Source: Deltaproteobacteria bacterium
GTDB taxonomy: Bacteria > Myxococcota_A > Polyangia > GCA-2747355
Assembly (NCBI GenBank): GCA_019314525.1
Contig: JAFCZD010000027.1
Span: 1 to 34,702 of the forward strand
Direction of reading: 5' to 3'
DNA: 34,702 bases
The notes beneath the pieces were generated by a model. That model searched no databases and was not told the origin of the DNA. It saw nothing but the letters and a program-made list of their open reading frames with translations. Numbering within the stretch: the first letter of the stretch is position 1; the number at the start of each line of letters is the position of its first letter. The translations under genes and the position numbers were made by a program. Positions 9,505 through 21,700 of the stretch are shown here, in pieces.

Positions 9505-11961
9505 ATGCGCAGCTGCTCCATTGTTCTCGTTCTCTCCTTCCTCGCTGGCTCACCCACCGCGCAGGCTAGCAAGATCATCCTGAAGCAGGGCAGCATCACC
9601 GTCCGTGATGACGCGACAGTTCACGTCGGTGGAAAACGCCTCAGCAGCATCGCGCTGCCGCCTCCCCCACGGAGGATTGAGGTCCTAAAGCCCCGCATCA
9701 AGGGGAAGAGGCTCCTGTGGATCCGGATCCATGGGGCAGAGGGGCGTGGGAGCGAGCTACTCTACGCTGGAGAGACTCTGCTCTTTACTGGTAGCACAGG
9801 CCCTCAGGGGGTAGATGGCGAGTGGAGTCGGCATCTTCAGGTCAACGCCAGCGGCGTCCTGCTCTACCAGCAGCGGCCAGGTGTCACACGCTGCGGCCAC
9901 AGGACGGATGTTCTCTTTCCTCAACGTTATGACTTCACCGCGAAACGCTTCCGTCACGTGTTCCCCCCCAGGGCCGCAGGAAAAGTTAAAGAGCTCCAAG
10001 CGACACGAATGAAGGGACCGTTGCACGAAGAGCCCCTCAACACCTTCTTCGTCAGCGCAGCATCGAGCCACCGCGGCGACGGCCGGGAGGCGGCAAACCT
10101 CGCGCCTGCCGTGGAGGCTGTGGATGGGCGCTTGGAGACAGCCTGGAGCTTGGCTGGTGCATCGTCTCGCGGAGCTTTTCTCACCCTGCGCCGCCCCCCT
10201 TCACCCTACCCCCTCGTTGCCATAGCGCTCGTCCCAGGGGACGCAGGAAGCGAACAACGCTTCCGCGCTGCCGGCCGCGTCAAGACCCTCCTCCTAGAGT
10301 TCGACGGCGGACTGCGCTATCGCTTGCGTATTCCGCAAGACCCAGCCCGCTCGGCCGACGGCTTCCGGGGCCCCTTCCGCGCAAATTTGCCCAAACCCTA
10401 CACGGGCCAATGCCTCTCCATCACGGTGGAGGAGCACTATCCTGGCCGTGAAAAACATACCCTTGCGCTAGCAGAGTTCCGACCCATCACAACCCTTTCC
10501 ATGGATAGCGGGGCGCTCACGCGCCTCGTGAAAGATCTCCAGCACGAAGACTCCACCCGAAGCGCGGTGGCCACGCGCATCCTCATTCGTCAGGGAGCAC
10601 GAGGTGTCCCAGCGCTAGCGTCAGCCGCCAAGAATGCAGCACCCAGAGCCCGGGAAAAGATCATCGAAACCTTGGCGCGTTTGCGTTCACCTGAAGCGGC
10701 ACGAGTGATCTTCGCCCACGTCCCCCACCTTTCCGTCCGGCTCCGTAAGCGCATAGCGCCGACCCTGCTCGCCCTCGGCGCCAACGCCCTGCCCCTCATC
10801 AAACCCCTCACGCTGCACAAGCGGGCACCCCTCCGTCACTACGGGTTTCGCCTCCTGGGCATGCTGGGCAACAAGGAGGCCCATGGCTTGCTCCTTGACC
10901 GTGTGGGGATCGGCTCACCACAGGAGCGGAAAGCCGTGGTTCAGGCTCTTGGTCTCCGAGGCAGCGCTCGACTGACCTCAGCGCTACTCCTCGCGCTCAC
11001 CAAGGCCACCCAGCCCGCGCAAAGGGCAGACCTCGTGCTGCTCCTGGGCCGCCACACACACACTGCTACACAAAAAACGGTGGTGGACGCGCTGCTCGCG
11101 CTCTGGCCCACCACCAGCGACTTCGAAGTCCACATCCGCCTCATCTCAGCGCTCTCCCGCCTTGACGCGAAAAGGGCAAAAACCCTCCTTCTGAAGGAAC
11201 TCGAGAGCAAGGATCCGATCCTGCGCTGGCGTGCTCTTTACGCCCTGCGGCGCATCCCTGCGGCTCTCAGCCAAGCAAAAGCCTCGGAGCTTCTTGCTGA
11301 CGCCGATCCACGTGTGCGCGAGGAGGCGAGCATGGCGTTGCGAGTCCATCGCCAAGGGAAGGTCACCGCCGCGCTCACTCAGCGCCTCCTCAACGACCGG
11401 TGGCCCCAGGTGGCGCGCAAGGCGGCTATCGCCCTCTCTGGACGCTGCGAAAAACTCACCCTCACCCGCATGAGGCAGGCCGTACGAAAGCGTGGCTTTG
11501 GCATTGACGCCCTCGCCCTACGCAACATCGTCGCCTGCCAGCCCAAGTGGTTGCTGATCTATCTGCTACGGGTTGCTGCCGAGCCCCGCCAACCCACCTC
11601 CCTCCGCCGCCTCGCCGTGGACGTGGTACCCGCCGACCTGCTCAAACGCCACCTGCGACACATCAAGAGGTTCTTCCTCAATATTCGCCGTGAAGCCCTC
11701 ACCAGCAGCGCCGCTGAGAAGGTCACCGCGACCCTCGCTGAGAGCATGGGCCGCTCTCGTCACCTGAAAATGGCGCCCTTATTGGCCGACGCCTTGGCCC
11801 TCGATCCGAGCCCGCTCATCCGTGCTTCTGCCGCCCGCGCCTTGGGGTATCTCTGTGACGCCAAAGTCGCACGTCCCCCCTTGCAACGGGCGGTGAAGGA
11901 CCCTTCCCCGCTCGTCGCAGGAGCGGCCCAGGCGACCCTTGCGAAGTGTGGGGCAAACTAA
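9505..11961 (+). CDS. Secreted protein with F5/8-like domain and HEAT repeats
   Basis: I do not recognise a named family, but the architecture is clear. Counting from the ATG at 9505, residues 1-21 form a Sec signal peptide ending in AQA before a Ser. A beta-rich region follows to about 175. Residues about 185-328 look like the discoidin-type (F5/8 C, NADase-associated glycan-binding) fold, with SAASSHRGDG, AVDGRLETAW and a closing SITVEEHYPG segment. From about 340 to the end (818 residues) there are alpha-helical HEAT/PBS-type repeats such as LRWRALYALRRIP, DPRVREEASMALRV and PLIRASAARALGYL. The product should act in the periplasm or outside, possibly binding carbohydrate and scaffolding proteins. 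A GTG at 9475 is an alternative start giving a poorer signal peptide. It lies 65 bp after the ALDH gene, and its stop overlaps the convergent PEGA gene stop. Confidence 0.85.
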   Translation: MRSCSIVLVLSFLAGSPTAQASKIILKQGSITVRDDATVHVGGKRLSSIALPPPPRRIEVLKPRIKGKRLLWIRIHGAEGRGSELLYAGETLLFTGSTGPQGVDGEWSRHLQVNASGVLLYQQRPGVTRCGHRTDVLFPQRYDFTAKRFRHVFPPRAAGKVKELQATRMKGPLHEEPLNTFFVSAASSHRGDGREAANLAPAVEAVDGRLETAWSLAGASSRGAFLTLRRPPSPYPLVAIALVPGDAGSEQRFRAAGRVKTLLLEFDGGLRYRLRIPQDPARSADGFRGPFRANLPKPYTGQCLSITVEEHYPGREKHTLALAEFRPITTLSMDSGALTRLVKDLQHEDSTRSAVATRILIRQGARGVPALASAAKNAAPRAREKIIETLARLRSPEAARVIFAHVPHLSVRLRKRIAPTLLALGANALPLIKPLTLHKRAPLRHYGFRLLGMLGNKEAHGLLLDRVGIGSPQERKAVVQALGLRGSARLTSALLLALTKATQPAQRADLVLLLGRHTHTATQKTVVDALLALWPTTSDFEVHIRLISALSRLDAKRAKTLLLKELESKDPILRWRALYALRRIPAALSQAKASELLADADPRVREEASMALRVHRQGKVTAALTQRLLNDRWPQVARKAAIALSGRCEKLTLTRMRQAVRKRGFGIDALALRNIVACQPKWLLIYLLRVAAEPRQPTSLRRLAVDVVPADLLKRHLRHIKRFFLNIRREALTSSAAEKVTATLAESMGRSRHLKMAPLLADALALDPSPLIRASAARALGYLCDAKVARPPLQRAVKDPSPLVAGAAQATLAKCGAN

Positions 11962-12668
11962 CGAATCGTAAACGAGTGGTCCGCCCCAAAGTCACTCACG
12001 GGATCACCACTCGCGACCGCCACGGGGATGGCGACGGCCAACGCTACGGCGATGGCGCCACCAGCGACGCCTGCCCAGACATACCACTTTTCGTACCACC
12101 TCGGCGGTGGGGGTGGCGCGGGCCGGTAAGGCGTTGTGCCCACAGCCATCGCCTTGAGCGTCGCCTTTAGCCTCAACTTCGCTCCAGGCAGCGCCTTCTG
12201 TGTTGCGATGAAATCGTGGTAGCCAGCCTTCTGCACGCGGATGGAGTGTTTGCCCTCCTGCACCTCGGTGGTCAGCGGCGCCAACCCCACAAAGCGTCCA
12301 TCCACATAGACTCGTGCTTCAGGGACACTCGCTGTCACCGCCAACACCCCTGCCACCGGCAAGAGGTCAATGTCGACCTTCGCTGCTTTACGACGCTTGA
12401 TCAGGATTACATCGATATAGGGCGTGTAGCCGGTCTTTGCCACCTTGAGGGTGTGACGTCCTACCTTGAGCCGCAGTGGCTTTTCGAGGGGAATCGCCCC
12501 CATCTCCCGGCCATCGACATAGACCTTGGCTCCCGTGGTGCCGGAGTTCACATGCAAGGTCCCAAAGGCCCTTCTGCGGCGGCGCTTTGCCTCCACAGGT
12601 CTGACGTCAAGAGCATTCAGAAGGAACACCCCGGCGAACACCAACACAAAAAGCCTCATGGCCTGCAT
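11958..12668 (-). CDS. PEGA-domain protein with signal sequence and C-terminal membrane helix
   Basis: The 236-residue product begins with a signal sequence or anchor (residues about 4-26, ending VEA before a KRRRRR run). Two PEGA modules follow, at about 36-100 and 105-170. Both show the GAKVYVDGREMG / EARVYVDGRFVG pattern, then the P-L turn, a GRH/GKH segment and KTGY / KAGY. A Pro-rich linker (PAPPPPPP) leads to a hydrophobic helix near 192-216 (WAGVAGGAIAVALAVAIPVA). PEGA domains are small beta modules found in surface or periplasmic proteins and often appear in many copies in Myxococcota; no enzymatic role is implied. The start at 12668 is an ATG with GAGG very close; the ATG at 12659 is equally possible. 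It lies 55 bp after the giant TPR gene on the same strand and may be cotranscribed with it. Confidence 0.88.
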   Translation of the reverse strand: MQAMRLFVLVFAGVFLLNALDVRPVEAKRRRRRAFGTLHVNSGTTGAKVYVDGREMGAIPLEKPLRLKVGRHTLKVAKTGYTPYIDVILIKRRKAAKVDIDLLPVAGVLAVTASVPEARVYVDGRFVGLAPLTTEVQEGKHSIRVQKAGYHDFIATQKALPGAKLRLKATLKAMAVGTTPYRPAPPPPPRWYEKWYVWAGVAGGAIAVALAVAIPVAVASGDPVSDFGADHSFTIR

Positions 12669-12723
12669 GCCTCGAAGTATAGCGTGTGCGACGCTCCTGC
12701 GTCCACGCGGGCTCCAGCTCTCA

Positions 12724-15700
12724 TCAATCCAGCGCCTCCAGTGCGTCTTTCAAGACTTGATTTCCAGGCTCGATTTCGAGCCCTCGTTCGAGCATGCTGC
12801 GAGCCTTCGCCAGCTCTCCTAAGGCTGTGTGAATTCGTCCAAGCTGACCGAAAATCTCGGCCTTCGTAATTTCCCAGTCGGATTTTGGATTCTGGAGGAG
12901 CATCGAACGATAGATACGGCGCGCAGCCTGCCAATCCTGCAGCGCGACGTAGACTCGCCCCAACCCTCCGAGAGTCGCACCAGCACTGCTGTCCATCCGG
13001 TAGGCCTTATCGTAACGCTCACGCGCTTGTTCCAGATCTCTCCGGCGCTCCGAAACCAACCCTAGGAGCTGGTGATAACGGGCGACATCCTTATTGCGTC
13101 TGTTCCCAGCATCCTCTACCAGAGACGCCAGCAGAGGCTCGGCGTCCTCCAAGCGTTCAGCGCGACAATAGGCCTCGGCCAGAGGCACGAGCACATCGAC
13201 GCTCTCTGGCTCAAGCTCTCGGGCGAGTTCAAGGGCTCGGACGGCGTCCTCGGGACGCCCCAAATGACCCTGATAGATTTGCGATAGCTCCTGCAAGAGC
13301 GCGACACGTTCAGCGCCCTCTACATGCTCCACACGAGCCTCGTTGTGTACAGCAAGCTCTCCCCATGCCTCTTCGTCCTTGAGAAAGGCGCCCAACGCCT
13401 CACCCGCCTCGTGGTGGTTCGGAGCGAGTTCACAAGCCTTGAAGTAGAGCGCCTTGACCTCCTGCGCGTCACCACCTTGCTCCCTCAACACCCGCGCGTG
13501 CCGGAAAGCCAACTCGGCCCGCTCCTCTGGTCTCGGATCCAAACTCTCAGCTTTCCGCAACACCTCCGCACATCGGTCCCACTGCGCCGTGGCCTCATAA
13601 ATGCGCGCCAACTCCGCGAGCGCCCTGACATTGGCCTCATCCTGCTGGAGAATCTCCTCGAGCACCTCAGCTGCTGCCTCTGGGTTCTCGAGTTCATCGG
13701 TCCAAAGACGCGCGACCACAGCCAACTCTGTTGTTGCAGCACGAATTTCGCCCGCTGCCACCAAGGCCTGGGCCCATGCCCTCTTCAGCTCGATCAAGTC
13801 ATACCACTGCGCCTCATCTCGCAAGAGAGAGGAGAGGCGCTGATACGCTTCATCGTGTTGCGCCGCATCCTCCAGCACACGCCGCAGATACTGTGTGGCC
13901 TGCGACAAGTTACCCAACTCCACCTGGTTCAACTCTGCGAGCTGCAAGAGCAGCTTATGGCTCTCTTCCCCCGTGATGATGTCGAGCCTCCGAAGCAGCA
14001 CCTCCTCCAGGCTCCGATAATCTTCTCGCCTACGGTGCAGCTCCTCGAGGACCGTCAGCGCCTCCTGATCTCGTGGGTTGGAATCTAGAATTTCCCCATA
14101 GATGTTGATCGCCGCCACTTCATCATCGAGTTCGACTCGCGCCAAGATCGCCAAACGGTGCCGCAGAGATGAGCGCTCTGCTTCGTCCAACTGAACCTCG
14201 ATCAAGCGCTCGAGCACATGCGAGAGTTCCTCCCACGCCTCCTCCACGCTGTGTAATCGCACGAGCTCGCCCAGGGCTTCGGTGTCACTCTCATCCAACT
14301 CCAACACAAGCCGCCAAACGTCTGTCGCTGCCCTATTGTCCTCTAGCACCTCCTCGCGTAGGCGCGCCAAATCCACCAAACGTTGGCGCTTCTTGCCTGC
14401 GTCCTGTTCCAGATCAGCGCGAGTATAGAGGACGTTCGAAAGTTCGCGGTGCTTCTCAGATCGGCGATAAATCCCATCCAATCCGTCGAGGGCCGCCATA
14501 CAATCAGGTGCTTGCTGAAGGACCATCCGGTAGCTGCGCTCAGCATCATCGAGCCGCTCAAGGCGCTGGTCGTACCAAGACGCCACACGCAACCCTAAGT
14601 CGCGCAGGCCATCTCCACCCGACTGCTCACCTCCCAACACAACTTCCATCCGGCGTACAACGTCCTCAAAACGACCCAGCTTCTCCGCGACCTCCTCCAA
14701 GGCGTCCAACAAGCTTGCATTGGACGGGTCCTCAGCGACGGCACGTGCGTAGCTCTGCAGCGCTCCCTCCGGCTGATCAAGCTGCTTCAACTGAATCGAC
14801 GCCATGCGTTCGAGCAACGTCACTCGTTCAAGGAAGTCGCCCACAGTATCGAGGCGAACCTCCAAAAGGCTCACCACCTTCTGAAAATCTCCCCCCTCCT
14901 CATAGAGGGGTTCGAGCACGTCCAGCACGCTCACGCGATGCATCTCAGAGCCAAGCAACTTTTCGAAAGCAACTCGTGCGCCCTCATGTCCTGGCGCCCG
15001 ATGTAATGCGTCGCGGAAAGCAGAAAATGCGCCGTCGAGATCTTTGAGGGTCTCACGCTGAATCTCCCCCGTACGGAAGTAGAGTTCAGCCTGCAAGGCT
15101 GGGTCATTCTCCAGCTGAATCCGCCGCTCGAGGACCTCCAGGAGATCTTCGCCCTTGTTCAGGCGCATCAAGACTCGGTCAAGATCAGCCAAGACCACGG
15201 GGTCTTCACCACCCACGTCCATCGCAGCCCGTAGGTGGCGTTCTGCCATTTCTGCATCGGAGAGGTTGGACTCGGCCAACTCGGCGATGCGGCGGTGCAA
15301 GTCCTTGGCAACAGCCGAGTCGTAGATCTCGTCGACTTGCCCTGCATATACCTCCACCAGCCGCTCCTGCAGCCCCAACTCATCCCCAAGTCGATCCATC
15401 TCTTGTCGCGTCTTGCTGTCCCCTGGAACCTCACAGAAAGCACGACATTGGACATCGAAGGCACGAGAGGGGTCAGAGAGCGACTCTTCGAGCAGCCGCG
15501 CCATCTCCATCAGGACCTCCCACCGCTCTTCTGCGGCCTCCACCGTCTCGAGCCGGACCTCCATGACACGCACCCTGGCGTCAACATCCTCGACGCTCGC
15601 ATAGAGGCGCTCCAAGATTCCAGCAACCCGAGGCTTGGTCGCCTCATCGAGGAGCAAGGCCTCGAGTGCTTCCCGCGCCGCGGCGTGGTTGGAGTCGGCT

Positions 15701-18700
15701 AATACGACCGCCTGGAAGTGATCTACCGCGCGATCCGCCTCGCCGAGTTCATGCGCGAGGATCGCCCCACTCCTGAAACGCAGCCCGTTGAGCGGGTCGC
15801 CGTCCTGGGCCAACTGCGTCTTGCTCTCGACCACGTCGAGCAATTCAACCCAAAGGGACTCCCGGGTATAGAGCCGGTCGAGTGAATCCAGAGCATCTCC
15901 GTCGGAAGGGAATCGCTCAAGGAAGGTCTTCAGAGCGCCAATGGCTTCGAAGTTATCCTCGACTTTCTCTTCGTAAATCGCTGCTACCCGAGCCTGCAAC
16001 CTCTGCCACATCTCCGGATCGTCGGTGAGTTCCAATTTTCGCTGGCAGACCCACACCAGGTCAGCCCAGTTTTCCTGTTCGAAATAGAGCTCATCCAGCG
16101 CGTCCAACGCTCTCCCGCTCTGTGGGTCAAGGTCCAGGACACGTCGCCACGCGGCGATAGACTCCTCTGCGTTGGGGAGCTGCTCACGATGGATCTCTGC
16201 AATTCGCTGATAAGCGCGCTGCTGCTCCAAGCGATCGGCAACCAAATCGGCCTTGCGATGTAGAGTCTCCACCAGCTCTGCGTAGCGCCCGAGGATCTCC
16301 AAGAGTTCCACAAGGGCGCTCATGGCGCGCTCATCCCCTGGCAAGATGCTCAACACACGCCGCCAGGCGTCCACGGCCGCGCCTCGGCTCTTTAATTTGT
16401 CTTCCAGTAGCTGGGCCTGCCGGGTCAGCAGACGCCCCTGCTGGTCGTCGTCGTAACTCTCATTGACACAGCGGTCTAGCACCTCGACGAGACGCTCCCA
16501 CCCTTGAACCTCTCCAGCGAGGCGCTCTACCTCCCGGGACAGCTCCCCATCGTTGGGATCCTGCTCGAAAGCCTGGCAGAGCGCGCTGAACGCCAACTCG
16601 AGGCTTCCTCCTCGTTCTTCGTGCAGGCGCGCAATCTCGCGCAGGAGATAAATCCGCCGGTCCTTGTCTTCGATGAACGCCAACTGGGCGTCATAGATAA
16701 CCACCAGCTTCGCCCACTCATCCTGGGCTTGATAAATCGGCTCTAGAACCTCCGCGATGCGGAAGCGTTGGTCGCGGTCCAGGACCAACTGTTCGAGCGC
16801 TCCAATGGCGCCGGCGTGGGCTGGCTCGCGGCTCAAGACCTCTTCGTAGTGATCGATGGCGATGGAATAATCGCCAAGCCTACGTTCGTAAACGCGTCCC
16901 AATTCGAATTTCATCTCAAGCAGCTCGTCGGCGTCATCCACCAAATCCATCCGACGGTTGTAGTGAGCGCAGAGGTCCTCCCAACGCTCTGCTTCGCGAA
17001 AGAGGCGGTCCAACGCGCTCGCCGCGGCCAGATCACTCTCTTCGTCGAAGATCGCCTGATAGGCGTCGATGGCGCGAGGCACATCCTCCAACGCCTCTTC
17101 CCAGACGCGGGCGATCTTGAACATCAGGTCGCGTCGCAGCGACGCATCCAATGTCTGGTCCACGCTCCGCTGGTAGACCCCCAAGAGGTCGTCCCAGCGC
17201 TCATGACGCATCAAGAGCTGCTCGAGCAGCCTGAACGCATCTTCATCACCTGGGTCATGATCGAGCACCCTCTCGAAGGCCTCTTTCGCCGGCTCCCAAG
17301 CGTAGAGCCGATCGTCCCAGATTTTCCCCAGATGAAGCGCCACCTCACGACTGGTGTCATCTTCGTTCATCACCTGGTCAAGATAAGTACTGTATACTTT
17401 CGCCAGCGTTTCCCACGCGTCCAGGACGCCCGCCAGGCGGGTGATCTGGTCGCGGATGGTGGAATCCGAGGGCTCCTCTAAGAAGACCTTGCTATACCAG
17501 GCGAGCGCCTCCTCCAGGTCCTCCAACTGCTCCTCGTAAAGCTGCGCTACCCGCCTCATCAGCGCCAGGCTTTCGTCACTCTCGTCAGCTGCTTCAAGCC
17601 TGACCTTGTAGATAGCGATCAGCTTGGGCCACACCTGACGAGCGGTGTAGATCGGCTCGAGGACACGCGCCGCCTCCGAGGACAGTGCATCATCTTCTAG
17701 ATAACGTTCGAGGGCCTCCACGGCCACTTGATGTCCGCTCTCCAGCTCGATCAAGCGCCGATAGTCCTCCAACGCGCCAGCAGGATCCTCCAGTCGGTCC
17801 TCTCTGACCTTCGCTGCACGCTCGATGAAAGCTAGCTCGTCCGCGAGTTCCTCCGCCAACTCAGCCCGCCGTAGCAAGAGGTCTGCCAACTCCGCCCAGC
17901 GACCAAGATCACCATAGAGCCGATCCAAACCCTCAAGCACATCACGCCGGTCCGGATCGAGGGACAACACACGCTCATAAAGCGAGACAGCGTCCTCATC
18001 GCGTTGCAGGTGCTCGTGGCAGAGAACTGCCGCCTTCACCAGCAGGGTCGCGACCTCATCATCCCCCACCAGTTCGGCACGAGAGAGCACGATCTCATAG
18101 AGGGGCTCCCACTCATCTCGGGACTCGAGGATGCGCTCGAGAGCACGCAGCGCGTCCTCACTGGTGGCATCCAGGTCTAGCAACTGACGATAATGCAGCT
18201 CTGCGCGACGCACATCGTCAAGCTGCTCTTCACTAATTCTGGCCGCAGTGGTGTGTACTCGCGCTCGAAGCTCTCCTGAGCAAACATCGCCGATGATGCG
18301 CTCCAGCGTCTCGACAAAGGTGGGCCACGCCTGGGTGGCCGCTGCGAGATCCTGCAGTGTATCGAGCAGCTGGGACGTCTGTCCCGTCTCACCCTCCACC
18401 ACAGCTGCAATCAATGCCTCCCGTGTCGCCTCAAAAGCCGACTCTGGGGCATCGAGTTCCCCTTCATAGATTTCGGCGATCGCTCGCAGGGCCGCCACTC
18501 GCTCACTGCCCTGCCCCTGGGCCGCCTGCAGCTGCCGCACCCGGATCCACTCTTCCCATTGCCCTGCCTCTGCGAAGAGCGGCGCAAGGATTTCAGCGGC
18601 GATCCCTCCATAGTCATCATTGTCGAGGAGCGCCTCCAGCGCCTGGCGTGCCCCCTCATGGTCTCGCTTCTGCGCGAGCACCTCGCGGTAATTCTCCACC

Positions 18701-21700
18701 GCCCCAGGGACATCCCCGAGCTCCTTCTCAAGCAACTCTCCGAGCTGAAAACCCAACTCGAGGGCATCTGGAGCGTCACCTGCCAGCTCGCGACGCGTCT
18801 GGAGCACCTCGTAGAGTTCGCTGTAGCGTCCCGCCTCTGCATAAATGCGACTCAGAGTTCGCAGGCTCTGCTCGTCATCTGGGTCCTCTCCAAGCAAAGA
18901 CAGATAGGCGGCGATGGTCTCCTCACCCTCTTCCAGCTCGACTTCATAGATCTCGGCGACACGACGCCACAACTCACGGCGGTCTTCAGCTGAGGGCGCA
19001 AGTTCAATGCGACGCTGCAGGATTTCGCTCAATTCCCGCCACCGTTCCGCGGCGAGGAAGAGGCGTTCTAGAGCGTCCAACGCCACTTGGGTGCCACCCT
19101 CATCGAGAAGCTGCTGGTAGGTTTCCACTGCTGCGTTAGGATCCCCAAGCGCGCCTTCCTGCACCTGAGCCACCCGTTCCAGCAAGCCCTGTCGCTGGTC
19201 CACGTCTTCACGCCACTCTGCAACCATCAGCATGGCATTGACCAGGTTGGCCCACTCTTGGTTCATCTCGTAGAGGCGCATCAACGCGTCTGCAGCAGCA
19301 AACCTCTCGCTGGCATCCTTGGGGTCGAGTTCGAGAAACTCCCGGTAGCTCTCGATGGCCCCGTCGACGCTGCCGATGTGGGTATCGCGCACCTGAGCCA
19401 ACTCCCAAAGCAGCTTGCCCCGTACGTGCAGGTCCTCAGCGCCTAGGGCTGCGAGGGCAGCTTCCCAGGCCTCGGCCCCGGCCTCCCAAAGCTCCAACTC
19501 GGCCATGAGACGCACAACGGCCTCCCGCAACTCAGCGTTCGCTGGATCTAGGCGTAGCGCGTCACGGTAGCGAAAAAAGGCAGCCTGAGGATCTTCGAGC
19601 CTCTCTTCGAATATGCGCGCAATGTGCGACAGCAAGTTGACCTGCTCAACGTGTCCTTCGGTAATATCTCGGCGGATCAGCAGGATGGTCACCAGATCTA
19701 TCCAACGCTCGGTTCGCTCGTAGAGCGCTTCGAGGATCTCGGTGAGGCGCAGACGCTCCGTGTCTTCCGTAACCAGCAACTCGAGCAGGTCCACCGCTTC
19801 AGGGTGACTGGGGTCCTCTGCAACCACTTCCTCGAGCAGGGAGACCGCCCGAGAAACCTGGGTCAACTCCCTGGCGTGAACCTCGGATTGCTTCACTTTT
19901 ATGTCGTTGATGACCGCGGGGTCCTCCACAAACGAGATCTGGGTGTGGTAAAAATCCGTAAGTTGTGTCCAAAGTTCGGCCTCCCGGTAGAGCCGCTCGA
20001 GCGCGTTGTTGGCGTCAGCGTGGTAGGGGCTGAGCTTGAGAATCTCCTCATAGATGCCAACGGTGGCCAGCTCATCACCAATCACATCTTCATTGAGGGC
20101 ACAGATCTGTTCGAGGATCTTGACCTCCTCGTCGAGCCCACTCACCAGCTCTCTACGTCGGTGGAGGACCTCACGCAGCTCGATCCAACGCCCCTTGTCA
20201 CGCAAGACACGCTCGAGCAGCTCAAAGGCCTCTTGATGTTTCGGATCCAACTGGACGATGCGCCGTGCGTGTTCTTCAGCGTCATCAGCTCGACCCAGCT
20301 CTTGGTCGAGCACGCGGGTGAGGAGCCAACGCAGATCCAACTCTAGCGCCTGCTCATCTCCGATCTCCGCCAAGACGGCCTCGAGGGTCACCGCCAACTC
20401 GTCATACCGCCCACTGGCCTCAACGACACGCACCAGGTCGCGACGCCCCTGGGGGTCTGAAGGGTCCATACGAAAGAGCCGCTCCGCCATAGTGAGAGCT
20501 AACTTCTCCGAGTCCAGCCGTCGCTCATAGAGCACCAAGAGCCGCTTCAGGATGATGCGCTGCTGCTCCGCGTCGGTCTCAGCGGCGAGCATCACCTCCA
20601 GGCTATTGGCCAAGCGACGAAAATCGTCTGATCGTTCGTAAAGCGGCTCGAGGATTCGGGCCACGCGTACCTGCTGCGCCCCTTCAGACGCCAATTGCTC
20701 CTCAAGAGCCAGGGCTGTAGGACGATGGTTGGGGTCCAGCTCAAGCCCACGAGCCAACGCGTCAATAGCCGCCTCACTGTTCCCCAACTCTTCTTGTTCC
20801 AACTCACCAATGCTGTAGTAAATTTCTACCTTCGCCTCATCGTCTTCCACCCGCTGCAGCTGCTGCTGCAAGACATCGCAGAGTCGATGCCACTCGCCAC
20901 GCACGTGGTAGAGTCGCTCCAAGGCACGGAGCGCCTTGAGGTTGCCCGGCGCCTCGTCCACGATAGTCGTATAGGTCCGAATGGCCGCCACTGGGTCGGC
21001 GAGGCGCTCTTCCTGGACGAAGGCCATCTTGAAGAGGCGCTCAACAATGGCGTCAGCGCCTTGGGCGATGGCCGCCTGGCGCTGGTAGATTTTGATGAGT
21101 TCTTCCCAGCGTTGGCCCTGCACATAGATCTGTTCCAGCGCGTTCAAGGGTGCGGTGGCTCCATCGTCGAGCTCTAGAAGGAGAGCGTGAAAGCGTTCAG
21201 CCTCCTCGGGGCGATGCAACTCCTCCTCGCAAATGCGGGCCATCTCACGCAGGAGAACCTGCTTGTCGTCGCCCGCCTCCACAGCCTCCACGCGGCGGAT
21301 ATACGCCTCGAGGAGCTCGTCGTAGGCGTCCGCCTCTTGGGCCAATCGCCGCAATTCGGTGTTTATGGTCTCATCTTCTGGGGCGATGACGTACGCCCTC
21401 ACGCACCACTGGAAAGCGAGCTGCTTTGAATTGAGACGCTCTTCACAGAGCTGTCGAATCTCTTCGAGCAACCGCAGCCGCCCCTGATCGTCTTCTGCCT
21501 GAGCCAGCAGCGTCTCGTAGGCGCTGAGGAGTCGGCTCCAACGTTCTGTCTCCCGGTAGAGGTCCACCAGCGCATGGCACACTTCGGCGTTCTTTCCGTC
21601 CACAGCGAGCACGCGCTCGTAGGCTTTGATCGCCCGCTCGCTGTTGTCCAACTCCCCACCAAAGATCTGGCCGACTCGTTGATAGAGACGAGCTTTGGTC

